Source: Mayfieldus sp963772265 (lineage in GTDB: Bacteria > Actinomycetota > Thermoleophilia > Solirubrobacterales > 70-9). Taken from it: DNA of 64,000 nt. The position numbers and the translations under genes are program-made. Positions 45,988 to 56,698 of this stretch are shown one piece after another. The stretch's first letter is position 1. Each line of letters begins with the position of its first letter. Under the pieces are notes generated by a model that was given only the letters and a program-made list of their open reading frames with translations, made no database searches and had not been told where the DNA came from. Location: contig CAVYWS010000008.1 of NCBI GenBank assembly GCA_963772265.1, positions 1 through 64,000 of the forward strand, read 5' to 3'.

Positions 45988-47258
45988 CCGGCCAGGGCTT
46001 CGATCCCGAGGCGTATCTCGACTCGCTCGAGCCGCTCGGATGGCGGCTCGGGCTCGAGCGGATGCACAGGCTGACCTCGGTGCTCGGCATGCCCCAGCAC
46101 CGCTTCGCCTCGATCCACGTCGTCGGGACCAACGGCAAGTCCTCGGTCGTGCAGATGATCGCGGCGCTGCTCGAGGCCCACGGGGTGAGCGCGGGGGCCT
46201 GCCTCTCGCCTCACCTGGTGCGCTGGTCGGAGCGGGTACGGATCCGCGGGGTCGAGATCGAGCCGGAGCAGTTCGCGGACTCGGTCAAGCGCACCGCCGA
46301 GGCCGCCGAGGTCGTCGACCGGGTCCTCGACGAGGGCGACGCGGTGACCCAGTTCGAGGCCGCGACCGCGGCCGCGTTCGTCGCCCTCGCTGCCGCGAGG
46401 GTGGAAGCCGGAGTGGTCGAGGCGGGGCTCGGCGGACGGCTGGACGCGACCAACGTGATCCCGTCCAAGGTCACGGTGCTGACCTCGGTCGGGCTCGACC
46501 ACACCGAATGGCTGGGGGAGACCAAGGCCGAGATCGCGGCCGAGAAGCTCGCGGTGCTGCGCGACGGTTCGACCCTGGTCAGCGGCCGCCTCGACCCGGG
46601 GATCGAGGCGCTGGCCGCGGAGACCGCCCGAGGGCGGGGCGCCGCGCACGTCAGGGCTCCGCTCGACCCCGGCCCCGAGGTCGAGCTGCTGGCGCGCGGC
46701 GGCTTTCAGCGCCGAAACTTCGCCCTCGCGGTCACCGCCGCCGAGGCGTTCCTCGGCGCCGTCGACGAGTCCGCCGTCCGCGAGGTCGCCGCCGCGATCA
46801 GCATTCCGGCCCGGCTCGAGGTCGTCGCCTCCGAGCCGCTGACGATCCTCGACGCCGCCCACAATCCCGACGGCGCGGCGGCGCTGGCCGAGGCCCTGCC
46901 CGAGGTCAGCGGTGGGAGGCCGGTCTTCGCCTGCGTCGCGATCCTCGCCGACAAGGATGCCGAGTCGATGCTCCGCGCTCTGGCGCCGGGGTTGAGACGC
47001 GTGATCTGCACCGAGGTTCCGGCCGCCCGCCTGCGGGCCAGCGGCCGCCCCGGCGCCGAGTCGCGGCCGGCCGGCGAGCTGGCGCAGATCTGCGAGGGGC
47101 TCGGGGTCGAGGCCGAGAGCGTCGAGGATCCGGTCGCGGCGATGGCGCGAACCCGCGAGTTGGCGGCCGCAGCCGGTGGCGTCGCACTGGCAGCCGGTTC
47201 CCACTACCTTCTGGGAACCGCATGGACAAGGAGGCGCGCTCAGAGCTTCTCTCGATGA
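45984..47258 (+). CDS. folC: Folylpolyglutamate/dihydrofolate synthase
   Basis: About 424 residues. The Mur-ligase-type P-loop is VVGTNGKSSVVQM; also visible are LSPHLVRWSERV, EAGLGGRLDATNV, GLDHTEWLG and ILDAAHNPDG. The conserved frame begins before the first ATG (46062): YLDSLEPLGWRLGLER is coding. The only candidate start is ATA at 45984, overlapping the valS TAA, with GGAGGAG 8 bases upstream. Either AUA initiates here or an ATGA was misread as ATAA. It adds glutamates to folates. Confidence 0.92.
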   Translation: MTGQGFDPEAYLDSLEPLGWRLGLERMHRLTSVLGMPQHRFASIHVVGTNGKSSVVQMIAALLEAHGVSAGACLSPHLVRWSERVRIRGVEIEPEQFADSVKRTAEAAEVVDRVLDEGDAVTQFEAATAAAFVALAAARVEAGVVEAGLGGRLDATNVIPSKVTVLTSVGLDHTEWLGETKAEIAAEKLAVLRDGSTLVSGRLDPGIEALAAETARGRGAAHVRAPLDPGPEVELLARGGFQRRNFALAVTAAEAFLGAVDESAVREVAAAISIPARLEVVASEPLTILDAAHNPDGAAALAEALPEVSGGRPVFACVAILADKDAESMLRALAPGLRRVICTEVPAARLRASGRPGAESRPAGELAQICEGLGVEAESVEDPVAAMARTRELAAAAGGVALAAGSHYLLGTAWTRRRAQSFSR

Positions 47259-47341
47259 TGGGACTGGTCGCCGCCGTGGTCGCGGTGGTGATTCTGGTCT
47301 TCTTCGGCATCGGCTATCTGTTCGGCAGGATGTTTCTCTGA
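47222..47341 (+). CDS. Small single-span membrane protein (39 aa)
   Basis: ATG 47222 inside the 3' end of folC, in another frame. Short charged N-terminus (DKEARSELLSMM), then one hydrophobic helix (GLVAAVVAVVILVFFGIGYL) and FGRMFL. Membrane topology is clear; function is unknown. Its short overlap with folC indicates co-transcription. It is too short for confident homology. Confidence 0.5.
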   Translation: MDKEARSELLSMMGLVAAVVAVVILVFFGIGYLFGRMFL

Positions 47342-47458
47342 TGGCCGTGCGCGGGCAGGCACGATGAACGGGAGAGGACGCCCAGAGAGCTGAGAAAGGG
47401 GTTCGTGGCAGCGCTGCCGAAGTAGACTGGCCGGCCCCTTAACTGCAGGGATTTCCGC

Positions 47459-48110
47459 ATGCAACTGGCGATTTTCGGGATCGAAAACGACGGCCTCAAC
47501 CTGGTCGCGAACCTCTTTCTGATGGCACTGGTCGTCGTCTGGTTCGCGCTGATCGTCTGGACCTACCTCGACGCACGGCGCCGGATCGAGGACCCGGTGC
47601 TCGTCTCCTGCGCCACGGCGGCGTCGCTGTTCCCCTACATCGGCACCTTCGTCTACTCGATCCTGCGCCCGCCGGAGTTCCTCGAGGACGCCCACGAGCG
47701 CGAGCTGGAGATCAAGGCCGCCGAGCTCCGCGTGCGCCAGCTCTCCGAGCTCTCCTGCCCCAACTGCCGCTATCCGGTCGAGAAGAGCTATCTGCGCTGC
47801 CCGAACTGCCAGCGCCGCCTCAAGGACCCCTGCGAGAACTGCGGCAAGCCGGTCGACCCGCGCTGGGCCCTGTGCCCCTACTGTGAGACCGCGCTGCCCG
47901 GCCGGGCGAAGCCGCAGCGCCGCGAGCCGGCCAAGCGGAGCACGAAGCCGCCGCAGCGAAAGCCCACCCGCCGCGCCAAGGCGGATACGGCGCCTTCGCA
48001 GCGCCCCTCGTCGCCGACCGCCGGCAAGGGCAGGACGAACGATTCCGGAGCTTCCGATCAGGCGCGAGCCCGAGCCTCAGGCGAGCCCGAGTCGCAGCCG
48101 GCGCAAGTAG
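47459..48110 (+). CDS. Membrane-anchored double zinc-ribbon protein
   Basis: About 216 residues. Two N-terminal hydrophobic helices (NLFLMALVVVWFALIVW; ATAASLFPYIGTFVYSIL) are followed by four CxxC knuckles forming two zinc ribbons (CPNCRYPVEK, CPNCQRRL, CENCGKPV, CPYCETAL) and a basic, Pro/Lys-rich tail. The supplied frame stays open into ndk; one shift in the tail brings it to TAG 48108-48110 (SRSRRK). TAGACT at 47423-47428 is a likely -10. Role unknown; it sits between folC and ndk. Confidence 0.7.
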
Positions 48111-48113
48111 CGG

Positions 48114-48518
48114 ATGTCGCGCACCCTGATCCTCGTCAAGCCCGACGCCTTCGAGCGCCGCCTCACCGGCGAGGTGATCGCCCGCTTCGAGCGCAAGGGC
48201 CTGCGGCTGGTGGCGCTGAAGCAGATGCAGATCGACGAGGATTTCGCCGGCGCCCATTACGAGGAGCACACCGGCAAGCCCTTCTTCGGCGAGCTGGTCG
48301 AATTCATCACCGGCGGCCCGCTGGTTGCGATGGTGCTGGAGGGCCCCGAGGCAGTCCCCGCCGCGCGCCAGGTGATCGGGGCGACCAACCCGATCGAAGC
48401 GGCGCCCGGCTCGATCCGCGGCGACTTCGCCACCGAGGTCACCTTCAACCTCGTCCACGGCTCCGACTCCGACGAGTCGGCCGCGCGCGAGATCGAGCTC
48501 TGGTTCCCCGAGCTTTAG
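48114..48518 (+). CDS. ndk: Nucleoside diphosphate kinase
   Basis: 134 residues, the standard NDK length. The phospho-His115 lies in NLVHGSDS; other conserved stretches are TLILVKPDAFERRLTGEV, GPLVAMVLEG, and PGSIRGDFA. It balances (d)NTP pools. ATG 48114 follows the zinc-ribbon gene by 3 bases. Confidence 0.96.
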   Translation: MSRTLILVKPDAFERRLTGEVIARFERKGLRLVALKQMQIDEDFAGAHYEEHTGKPFFGELVEFITGGPLVAMVLEGPEAVPAARQVIGATNPIEAAPGSIRGDFATEVTFNLVHGSDSDESAAREIELWFPEL

Positions 48519-48525
48519 AGACTGC

Positions 48526-49077
48526 AGGGTCGTCCTCGCCTCGCGTTCGCCGCAGCGGCGGGCGCTGCTCGAGCGGCTCGGGATCGAGTTCGAGGTCGTG
48601 GTGCCGGAGGTCGAGGAGGTGGGGGAGGGCGAGCCCGCCGAGGCGGTGCTGGAGAACGCCCGCCGCAAGGCGGCGGCGGTCGAGGCCCCGGGGGCGTTGG
48701 TGATCGGCTGCGACACCGAGGTCGTGGTCGACGGCAAGGTGCTTGGCCAGCCTCGAGACGAAGAGCAGGCGCGGGAGTACCTGGAGCTTCTGTCAGGCCG
48801 ATCGCACGAAGTGTTGAGCGGTCTCGTGGTGGCCGGACCGGAGCCGGAGAAGGTCCGCGACGGCGTCGCGCGCAGCGTCGTCACCTTCCGCGACCTCGGC
48901 GCCGAGGAGATCGACGGCTACCTGGCGTCCGGGGAGTGGCGCGACCGGGCCGGCGGCTACGCGATCCAGGGCCTCGGCGCGACCCTCGCCGACCGCATCG
49001 AGGGCGAGCTCTCGAACGTGATCGGCCTGCCGCTGGAGCTCCTGGTCGAACTGGCGCCGGAGCTGGCCAGCCGCTGA
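48526..49077 (+). CDS. maf: Maf-family nucleotide pyrophosphatase
   Basis: About 183 residues. LASRSPQRRALLERLG is the Maf signature, followed by ENARRKAAAVEAPGALVIGCDT (given in two parts: ENARRKAAAV, LVIGCDTEVV), SGRSHEVLSG, and GYAIQGLGATLADRIEG. It removes non-canonical nucleotides (dTTP/UTP pyrophosphatase group). No ATG, GTG or TTG stands before the signature; the first GTG (48598) would delete it. An extra base near 48525 with a CTG start at 48522 is one explanation, so the 5' end is approximate. Confidence 0.85.
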   Translation, partial: RVVLASRSPQRRALLERLGIEFEVVVPEVEEVGEGEPAEAVLENARRKAAAVEAPGALVIGCDTEVVVDGKVLGQPRDEEQAREYLELLSGRSHEVLSGLVVAGPEPEKVRDGVARSVVTFRDLGAEEIDGYLASGEWRDRAGGYAIQGLGATLADRIEGELSNVIGLPLELLVELAPELASR

Positions 49078-49265
49078 CGTCGATCGCCCTGGGCACGATG
49101 TTTCGCGCACTTTGCGGGAATTTCCAGCCTGCGGGGCTTCGCTAGACTTCGCCCCGCGTTTCGCCCCGAAATCGCAGATCAGATCCCGGCGAGCGTCAGT
49201 CGCCCGTTGGGCGGCCGGGCGCGATCCGAATCCTCACCAAGAGCGTTTCAGCAATCAGCCACTAG

Positions 49266-50313
<1,048 letters not shown>

Positions 50314-50341
50314 CCATTCCGACAAGACTTAGGTCAACTTC

Positions 50342-51190
50342 GTGTATCGAAAGCAAGTACGCCGCCGCAGAGCGGTTCTGGCGCTACTCGTTCTCAGCTC
50401 CTTCGCGCTGCTGACCGCCACATACGGTCAGCAGTCCGGTGGTCTGCAGCGAGGTGTGAGCGCGGTCTTCGGACCCCTTCAGGAGGGAGCAGACCGGGCG
50501 CTCAAGCCGGCTCGCGATCTCGTCAACTGGTTCGACGAGACCTTTGCCGCGCGCGGTGACAACGACCGCTTGCGCAACGAGGTCGAACAGCTTCGGACCA
50601 AGGTCGCGGCGGGCGAGACGGCGCTGTCGGAGAACAACCAGCTGCGCAAGCTGCTCGGCCTGCGCGCCGCCGGCGAGCTGCCGCTCGGCCTCACCCCGGT
50701 CACCGGCCGGGTGATCGCCCGCTCGCCGACGATCTGGTACTCGACCGTGACGATCGATCACGGCAGCGGCGCCGGCGTCCAGGTCAACGACCCGGTGATC
50801 AGCGGCGACGGCCTGGTCGGCAGGGTCACCTCGACCACCCACGGCACCGCGCAGGTCACCCTGATCACCGACCACACCAGCGCCGTCACGGCGAAGGTGG
50901 TTCCCACCGGCATCCAGGGTGTGATCCGGCCCGAGGTCGGCGACCCGACCAACCTGGTGCTCGACTTCATCGACTCCAGCAAGCACGTGCGCGAGGGCGA
51001 GATCGTCGTCACCTCCGGCTGGAAGGCGCGCGGGCTCGCCTCGCTGTTCCCATACGGGATCCCGCTCGGGCGGGTGACCCGCGCGACGGTCGCCGAACAG
51101 GAGGCCAGCCAGCAGGTCCACGTGCGCCCGTTCGCCGACCTGCGCGAGCTCGAGTTCGTCCAGGTGCTGACCAAGGGCGGGCGGCGCTAA
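50342..51190 (+). CDS. mreC: Rod-shape determining protein MreC
   Basis: 282 residues from GTG 50342. One N-terminal transmembrane helix (VLALLVLSSFALLTATYG), a coiled coil (about 70-105; NDRLRNEVEQLRTKVAAG), then the tandem beta-barrel ectodomain (GRVIARSPTIWYSTVTIDHG, VNDPVISGDGLVGRV). It links MreB to PBP2 on the outer face of the membrane. It ends 3 bases before mreD. Confidence 0.93.
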   Translation: MYRKQVRRRRAVLALLVLSSFALLTATYGQQSGGLQRGVSAVFGPLQEGADRALKPARDLVNWFDETFAARGDNDRLRNEVEQLRTKVAAGETALSENNQLRKLLGLRAAGELPLGLTPVTGRVIARSPTIWYSTVTIDHGSGAGVQVNDPVISGDGLVGRVTSTTHGTAQVTLITDHTSAVTAKVVPTGIQGVIRPEVGDPTNLVLDFIDSSKHVREGEIVVTSGWKARGLASLFPYGIPLGRVTRATVAEQEASQQVHVRPFADLRELEFVQVLTKGGRR

Positions 51191-51193
51191 CCC

Positions 51194-51742
51194 GTGATCG
51201 TCACCCCGCGAATCCTGGTCCGGATCGTCGCGATCGTGATCGTCGCGGTGCTGCTGCAGCTTTCCTTCTTCTCCCAGGTCGAGCTGTTCCGGGTCAGCCC
51301 CGACATCCTGCCCGCGGTGGTGGTCTCGCTGGGCCTGCTTGGCGGCAGCATGCTCGGCGCGGTGACGGGCTTCTGGGTCGGCCTGCTGGTCGACTGCCTG
51401 CTGGTCGAGGCGCTCGGCGCCACCTCGCTTGTGCTGCTCTCGGTCGGCTATCTGGCCGGGCTCTACCGCGAGCGCTTCGACGTCACCAATTCGCTGGTTC
51501 CGCCGCTGCTCTGCATGGCGCTGACCCTGGTCGCCGAGCTTTCGTTCGCCGCCGTGCAGCTGATGCTCGGAGTCGACTCCCCGATCAGCGCCCTGGTGAT
51601 CCGCGACATCGCGATCAAGAGCATCGACGCGTTCTTCCTCGGGATCCCGATCTACATCGGGATCCGGCGCGCCCTGCGCCCGGCGCTGATCGACGACCGC
51701 GTCGTCCGCAGGCGCACCCAGCCCCGGATGATCGGCGTTTGA
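51194..51742 (+). CDS. mreD: Rod-shape determining protein MreD
   Basis: 182-residue integral membrane protein with about five helices (VAIVIVAVLLQLSFFSQVEL; PDILPAVVVSLGLLGGSML; GAVTGFWVGLLVDCLLVEAL). It is the third elongasome scaffold. GTG 51194; the stop overlaps the PBP2 start codon by one base. Sequence conservation in this family is low; assignment rests on topology and position. Confidence 0.88.
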   Translation: MIVTPRILVRIVAIVIVAVLLQLSFFSQVELFRVSPDILPAVVVSLGLLGGSMLGAVTGFWVGLLVDCLLVEALGATSLVLLSVGYLAGLYRERFDVTNSLVPPLLCMALTLVAELSFAAVQLMLGVDSPISALVIRDIAIKSIDAFFLGIPIYIGIRRALRPALIDDRVVRRRTQPRMIGV

Positions 51743-53607
51743 TGTATCTCCGCAACGACGAGAGACGTCCGACGATGAGCTCCGGGTTCGCGCTGCGGGT
51801 CGCGGTGCTCGGCGGGGCGGCGCTGGTGATGTTCGCGGTGATCTTCTTCCGGCTCTGGTACCTGCAGGTGCTCTCCGGCGACAAGTACCTGGCCGAGGCG
51901 AACAACAACCGCATCCGCGAGATCCGGGTCACCGCGCCGCGGGGCCAGATCCTCGACCGAAACGGCAACGTCCTGGTCGAGAACCGGACCAGCCTGGCGC
52001 TGCAGCTCAACCCGCAGAAGCTGGCCCGCGGGGTCCAGGCCCGCCGAGCCGAGCTGAGCCGTCTCGCCGACGCCGCCGGCCTCACCCTGCGCCGGATCCG
52101 GCGCGAGACGCATCAGCAGCTCAAGATCCTGCCGAGCGCCCCGGTGACGCTTCAGCGCGACGTCGACTACGACCTCGTCTACTACCTGCAGGAGCACCAG
52201 GCCGACTTCCCCGGGGTCGTGGTCCAGCGCGTCTTCGTGCGCCGCTACCCGAACGGCACCCTCGGCGCGCACCTGTACGGAAACGTCGGCGAGATCGACC
52301 AGAAGGAGCTCAAGGAGCCGCGCTACAAGGGGCTCAAGCCCGGCGACCTGATCGGCCAGGACGGAGTCGAGTACACCTACGACCGCTATCTGCGCGGCCA
52401 TGACGGCGAGACCCGGGTCCAGGTCGACTCGCTGGGGCGGCCGAAGGGCCAGCTCAGCGCCGTGCCGCCGAAGCCCGGCGACAGCCTCCAGCTCAGCATC
52501 GACTCCGGCATCCAGTCCGCCGGCGAGGCCGGCCTCGCCGCGCGTGGGCTGCCCGGCGCCTTCGTCGCGATGGACGTGCGAAACGGCCAGGTCCTGGGGC
52601 TCGGCTCCAACCCGACCTTCGACCCCTCGGTGTTCACCAAGCCGCTGACCCAGTCGCAGTACACGCAGCTGACCTCGACCGAGACCGAGGCGCCGCTCAC
52701 CGACCGCGCGATCCGCGGCCTCTACCCGACCGGGTCCACCTTCAAGCCGATCACCGCGATGGCGGCGCTGAACGGGGGCGTGATCACGACCTCGACCCCG
52801 ATCACCGACAACGGCGGCCTCACCGTCGGCGGCATCACCTTCCACAACGCCGGCGGCGGCTCCTACGGGACGCTCTCGCTGCCGAGCGCCCTGCAGGTCT
52901 CCGACGACGTCTTCTTCTACACGCTGGGGCTGCGGATGAACGGCACCGACGAGCTTCAGAAATGGGCGCATGAGCTCGGGATCGGGACCCCGACCGGGAT
53001 CGACCTGCCGGGCGAGTCCACCGGCCTGCTCCCGACCCCGGCCTGGCGCAACCGCCTCTACCGCAAGGGCCTCACCGACCGCCCCTGGTCGGCGGGAGAC
53101 AACATCAACCTCTCGGTCGGCCAGGGCGACGTGCAGGTCGATCCGCTCCAGCTCGCCGACGCCTACGCGACGATCGGCAACGGCGGCACGATGGTCCGCC
53201 CGCACGTCGGGATGCAGGTGGTCGACACCGCCGGCCGCGTCGTGCAGGAGTTCAAGCCGCCGCCCCGGCGCCACGTCAAGGTCAACCCCCAATACCGCGC
53301 CGCGATCCTCGACGGCCTCCACATGGCGGCGCAGTCGCCGGGAGGCACCTCCTACTCGGTCTTCGGCGGCTTCCCGGTCCCGGTCGCCGGCAAGACCGGA
53401 ACCGCCCAGCGCGACGGGCAGGAGGACCAATCCTGGTACTCGGTGCTCGCTCCCTATCCGAAGCCCCGCGTGGTCGTCACTGTGACCGTCGAACGGGGCG
53501 GATTCGGCGTCGACTCGGCGGCCCCGATCGCCGAGCAGATCCTCTCCCAATACTTCCACGCCAAGGCGCACGCGATCGGCGGCGCCAGTGGGGGGAACCA
53601 GTACTGA
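51742..53607 (+). CDS. mrdA: Penicillin-binding protein 2 (elongation transpeptidase)
   Basis: 621 residues. An N-terminal membrane anchor (AVLGGAALVMFAVIFFRLWY), a pedestal domain (RGQILDRNGNVLVENR), and the transpeptidase domain: SxxK in PTGSTFKP (about residue 331), SxD in QVSDDVFF, and KTGT (about 550). It cross-links lateral peptidoglycan with RodA. ATG 51742; it ends 36 bases before rodA. Confidence 0.94.
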   Translation: MYLRNDERRPTMSSGFALRVAVLGGAALVMFAVIFFRLWYLQVLSGDKYLAEANNNRIREIRVTAPRGQILDRNGNVLVENRTSLALQLNPQKLARGVQARRAELSRLADAAGLTLRRIRRETHQQLKILPSAPVTLQRDVDYDLVYYLQEHQADFPGVVVQRVFVRRYPNGTLGAHLYGNVGEIDQKELKEPRYKGLKPGDLIGQDGVEYTYDRYLRGHDGETRVQVDSLGRPKGQLSAVPPKPGDSLQLSIDSGIQSAGEAGLAARGLPGAFVAMDVRNGQVLGLGSNPTFDPSVFTKPLTQSQYTQLTSTETEAPLTDRAIRGLYPTGSTFKPITAMAALNGGVITTSTPITDNGGLTVGGITFHNAGGGSYGTLSLPSALQVSDDVFFYTLGLRMNGTDELQKWAHELGIGTPTGIDLPGESTGLLPTPAWRNRLYRKGLTDRPWSAGDNINLSVGQGDVQVDPLQLADAYATIGNGGTMVRPHVGMQVVDTAGRVVQEFKPPPRRHVKVNPQYRAAILDGLHMAAQSPGGTSYSVFGGFPVPVAGKTGTAQRDGQEDQSWYSVLAPYPKPRVVVTVTVERGGFGVDSAAPIAEQILSQYFHAKAHAIGGASGGNQY

Positions 53608-53643
53608 TGCACGCGACGACCGCCTGCCCGCCGCGCCCGCGCA

Positions 53644-54807
53644 ATGCCGTTCTCGAGCCGGCCGGGGATCGCCGAGCGCCTCGGGATCCCCTACATGGAC
53701 CCGCTGCTGCTGATCTCGGCCGTGGGGCTGATCGCGTTCTCGATCTTCACCCTCGCGGCGGCGACGCCGCACGACGTTCCCGGCGACAAGTACTACTACG
53801 TCGAGCGCCAGAGCATCTACGCGGGGCTGGGCCTGGTCGGCCTCTTCGCCCTGACCCAGATCGACTACTCGCGCTTCCGCGAGCTTCGGGTCGGCATCTA
53901 CACCCTGATGTGCCTGAGCATCTCGCTCGTCTTCATGTTCGGGGCGGCGGCGCGCGGCTCGCGACGCTCCTTCGATCTTCCCTTCTTCAACTTTCAACCC
54001 GCCGAGCTGGGCAAGGTCCTGCTGGTCCTCGCCCTGGCCGGCTTCGTGATCGACGGCGCCAGGCGCGGCTCGCCGCGCCAGCGGACCGCCCGCTATCTGT
54101 TGCTCGGGCTGGCACCCGCGGCGCTCGTCTTCCTGCAACCCGACCTCGGAACATCACTTGTGTTCGGGGTCGTGACCCTGGCGGTGATGTTCGTCGCCGG
54201 CGTGCGCTGGAGTCACTTTCTGGCCATCGCCGCGGGATTCGCCGTCATGGTCACAGCAGTCCTCGTCGTCGCGCCGGCGGTTGGAACGCCGGTCCTGCAC
54301 GGATACCAGGAGGAGCGCTTGACGTCCTTCCTGCATCCCAGTCTCGATCCGCGCGACGCGGGCTACCAGCAGAACCAGGCCAAGATCGCCATCGGCTCCG
54401 GTGAGAAGACCGGGCGTGGCGATCGGGCCACTCAGACGCGGCTCGACTTCGTTCCCGAACGAACCACGGACTTCATCTTCGCCGTGATCGGGGAGCGCTA
54501 TGGATTCATGGGAGCCGCGTTCGTCCTGTCCCTGTTCGCCCTGCTCATCTGGCGGGCGCTGAGGATCGTGACGCTCTCGAAGAACTTGTACGGGACCCTG
54601 GTCGCGGGCGGGATCACCGCCATGCTGATGTTCCAGGTCTTCGTCAACGTCGGGATGAGCCTTGGGATCATGCCCATCACGGGTATTCCCCTGCCGCTCA
54701 TGAGCTACGGAGGCTCCTCCGTGCTGGCCACTTTCCTGGCCCTCGGCCTTCTGCAGAGCATTCACATGCAGGCTCAGCTCAGCCAGAAGAGCAGGGAGTA
54801 CTTCTGA
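53644..54807 (+). CDS. rodA: RodA/FtsW-family peptidoglycan glycosyltransferase
   Basis: 387-residue SEDS polymerase with about ten membrane helices. Characteristic are FFNFQPAELGKVLLVLALAG, LQPDLGTSLVFG (catalytic Asp loop), DFIFAVIGERYGFMG, and GITGIPLPLMSYGGSS-like MPITGIPLPLMSYGGSS. It polymerises lipid II in the elongasome with PBP2. The second half uses a slightly different codon mix from its neighbours but is unbroken. Confidence 0.94.
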   Translation: MPFSSRPGIAERLGIPYMDPLLLISAVGLIAFSIFTLAAATPHDVPGDKYYYVERQSIYAGLGLVGLFALTQIDYSRFRELRVGIYTLMCLSISLVFMFGAAARGSRRSFDLPFFNFQPAELGKVLLVLALAGFVIDGARRGSPRQRTARYLLLGLAPAALVFLQPDLGTSLVFGVVTLAVMFVAGVRWSHFLAIAAGFAVMVTAVLVVAPAVGTPVLHGYQEERLTSFLHPSLDPRDAGYQQNQAKIAIGSGEKTGRGDRATQTRLDFVPERTTDFIFAVIGERYGFMGAAFVLSLFALLIWRALRIVTLSKNLYGTLVAGGITAMLMFQVFVNVGMSLGIMPITGIPLPLMSYGGSSVLATFLALGLLQSIHMQAQLSQKSREYF

Positions 54808-54830
54808 ACTTCTGAACTGAGTTGAGGTAA

Positions 54831-56675
54831 ATGAAAAAGACAATTCTGGTATCCGCCGACAACGGCGAGACGCGGGTGGCCGTGCTCGAAGCGAAGGGCA
54901 ACGAGGCCAATCCCGAGGTCGCTGAGCTCTACGTGGAGCGACGCGGCCGGCGCTCGATCGTCGGCAACATCTACAAAGGCAAGGTCGACAACGTGCTGGC
55001 CGGTATGGAAGCGGCGTTCGTCGACATCGGACTGGAGCGCAACGGGTTTCTGCACGTCGACGAGATCGTGCTCCCGGGCGGCAAGGCGGCTCCGCGCCGC
55101 GGCCGCGGCCGGGGGCGCAAGATCACCGAGATGCTGAAGTCCGGTCAGGAGATCATCGTCCAGGTGGTCAAGGACCCGCTGAAGTCGAAGGGCGCGCGGC
55201 TGTCGATGAACGTATCGATCGCCGGTCGCTACCTCGTCTACGCGCCGCAGGGAAGCGGCGTCGGCGTCAGCCGCCGCCTCGCCGACGGCGAGCGCGAGCG
55301 GCTGCGCAAGATGGTCGAGCGCACCTACAAGGGGCCGGGCGGGCTGATCGTCCGTACCGCCGCCCACGGTGCCAAGAAGGCCGACTTCGTGCGCGAGGTC
55401 GACTACCTGCACAAGCTCAACGAGGTGCTCGACAAGCGTGCCGAGAGCGCCAAGGCCCCGGCTCTGGTCTTCCAGGAGGCAGACCTCTCGGTCCGGGTCC
55501 TGCGCGACGTCTTCCTGAGCGATTTCGAGAAGGCGATCATCGACTCGCAGCAGCAGTACGACCGGGTGACCAAGTTCTTCCAGCGCACCGCGCCCGAGCT
55601 GGTCTCCGGGGTAGAGATGTACAAGGGCCACAAGCCGCTGTTCGAGAAGTGGGGGATCGAGGAGGCGATCCACTCGACCCTGCAGCGGCGCATCGACCTG
55701 CCGTCGGGCGGCTATCTGATGATCGACTATGCCGAGGCGCTGACGGTGATCGACGTCAACAGCGGCAGCTTCACCGGCCGCGGCAAGGGCGGGCTCGAGG
55801 AGACGATCACCCGCGTCAACACCGAGGCGGCCGACGAGGTCGTGCGCCAGCTTCGGATGCGCGACATCGGCGGGATCATCGTCATCGACTTCATCGACAT
55901 GGCCCGGGCCCGCAACCGCGACAAGGTGCTGAAGACGCTGCGCCGGGCGCTCGACGCCGACAAGTCGAAGAGCTACGTGGTCGAGGTCTCACCGCTGGGG
56001 CTGGTCGAGATGACTCGCCAGAACGTCACCGACGGAGTGCGTGAGATCCTCACCGTCCCCTGTCCGACCTGTCACGGCGAGGCGGTGATCCTCTCGCCCG
56101 AGACGGTGGCGCTCGAGGGTCTGCGCAAGCTGCGCGAGATCGTCTCCGAGGACGGCAAGGCCGAGGCCTACCTGATCCGCGTCCACCCCAAGGTCGCGGC
56201 GGAGCTGATCGAGCCGCACAGCGGGCTCGCGTCGCTCGAGGAGGAGACCGGCAAGCAGTTTCACTTCGAGGGCGGCGAGGCGCTGCCGATCGACACCTTC
56301 GACGTGGTCGAGACCGGGACCCGGTCCCAGATCGAGGAGCGGGCGCTGCCGTTCAAGGTCGGCGAGGAGGTGCTGGTGACGATCGAGGAGCCGCACATGT
56401 ACAACGCCGACGACGCGGTGGCGCGGGTCGACTCCTACATCGTCAGCGTCACCGGCGGCGGGCCGTTCGTCGGCGAGCGCAAGCTGGTCCGGATCGAGCG
56501 GGTCGAGCGCGCCGCCGCGGTCGCCTCGCTGCCCGGCGTCGAGCCGTCGGGCAACGGCGCCGGAGACGGGGCAGAGGGCGGCGACGGGCTAGAATCCTCG
56601 ACTCCTCGCCGGCGTACGCCGCCGCGGCCGCAGAGGCGGTCGCGGGACGTTCAGGCGCCAGACTCGAGCGACTAG
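54831..56675 (+). CDS. Ribonuclease E/G with C-terminal TRAM-like domain
   Basis: 614 residues. N-terminal S1 domain (IVGNIYKGKVDNVLAGMEAA), 5'-sensor and RNase H-like parts, catalytic Asp in TVIDVNSGSFTG and IIVIDFIDMA, and a single-Zn link CPTCHGEAV. After the small domain, residues about 505-575 (LPFKVGEEVLVTIEE, ARVDSYIVSVTGGGPFVGER) resemble a TRAM RNA-binding domain, then a basic tail. It initiates mRNA decay and rRNA processing. Position before rplU-rpmA is typical for actinobacterial rne. Confidence 0.92.
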   Translation: MKKTILVSADNGETRVAVLEAKGNEANPEVAELYVERRGRRSIVGNIYKGKVDNVLAGMEAAFVDIGLERNGFLHVDEIVLPGGKAAPRRGRGRGRKITEMLKSGQEIIVQVVKDPLKSKGARLSMNVSIAGRYLVYAPQGSGVGVSRRLADGERERLRKMVERTYKGPGGLIVRTAAHGAKKADFVREVDYLHKLNEVLDKRAESAKAPALVFQEADLSVRVLRDVFLSDFEKAIIDSQQQYDRVTKFFQRTAPELVSGVEMYKGHKPLFEKWGIEEAIHSTLQRRIDLPSGGYLMIDYAEALTVIDVNSGSFTGRGKGGLEETITRVNTEAADEVVRQLRMRDIGGIIVIDFIDMARARNRDKVLKTLRRALDADKSKSYVVEVSPLGLVEMTRQNVTDGVREILTVPCPTCHGEAVILSPETVALEGLRKLREIVSEDGKAEAYLIRVHPKVAAELIEPHSGLASLEEETGKQFHFEGGEALPIDTFDVVETGTRSQIEERALPFKVGEEVLVTIEEPHMYNADDAVARVDSYIVSVTGGGPFVGERKLVRIERVERAAAVASLPGVEPSGNGAGDGAEGGDGLESSTPRRRTPPRPQRRSRDVQAPDSSD

Positions 56676-56698
56676 CAACCAGGGACTGGCAACCATTC

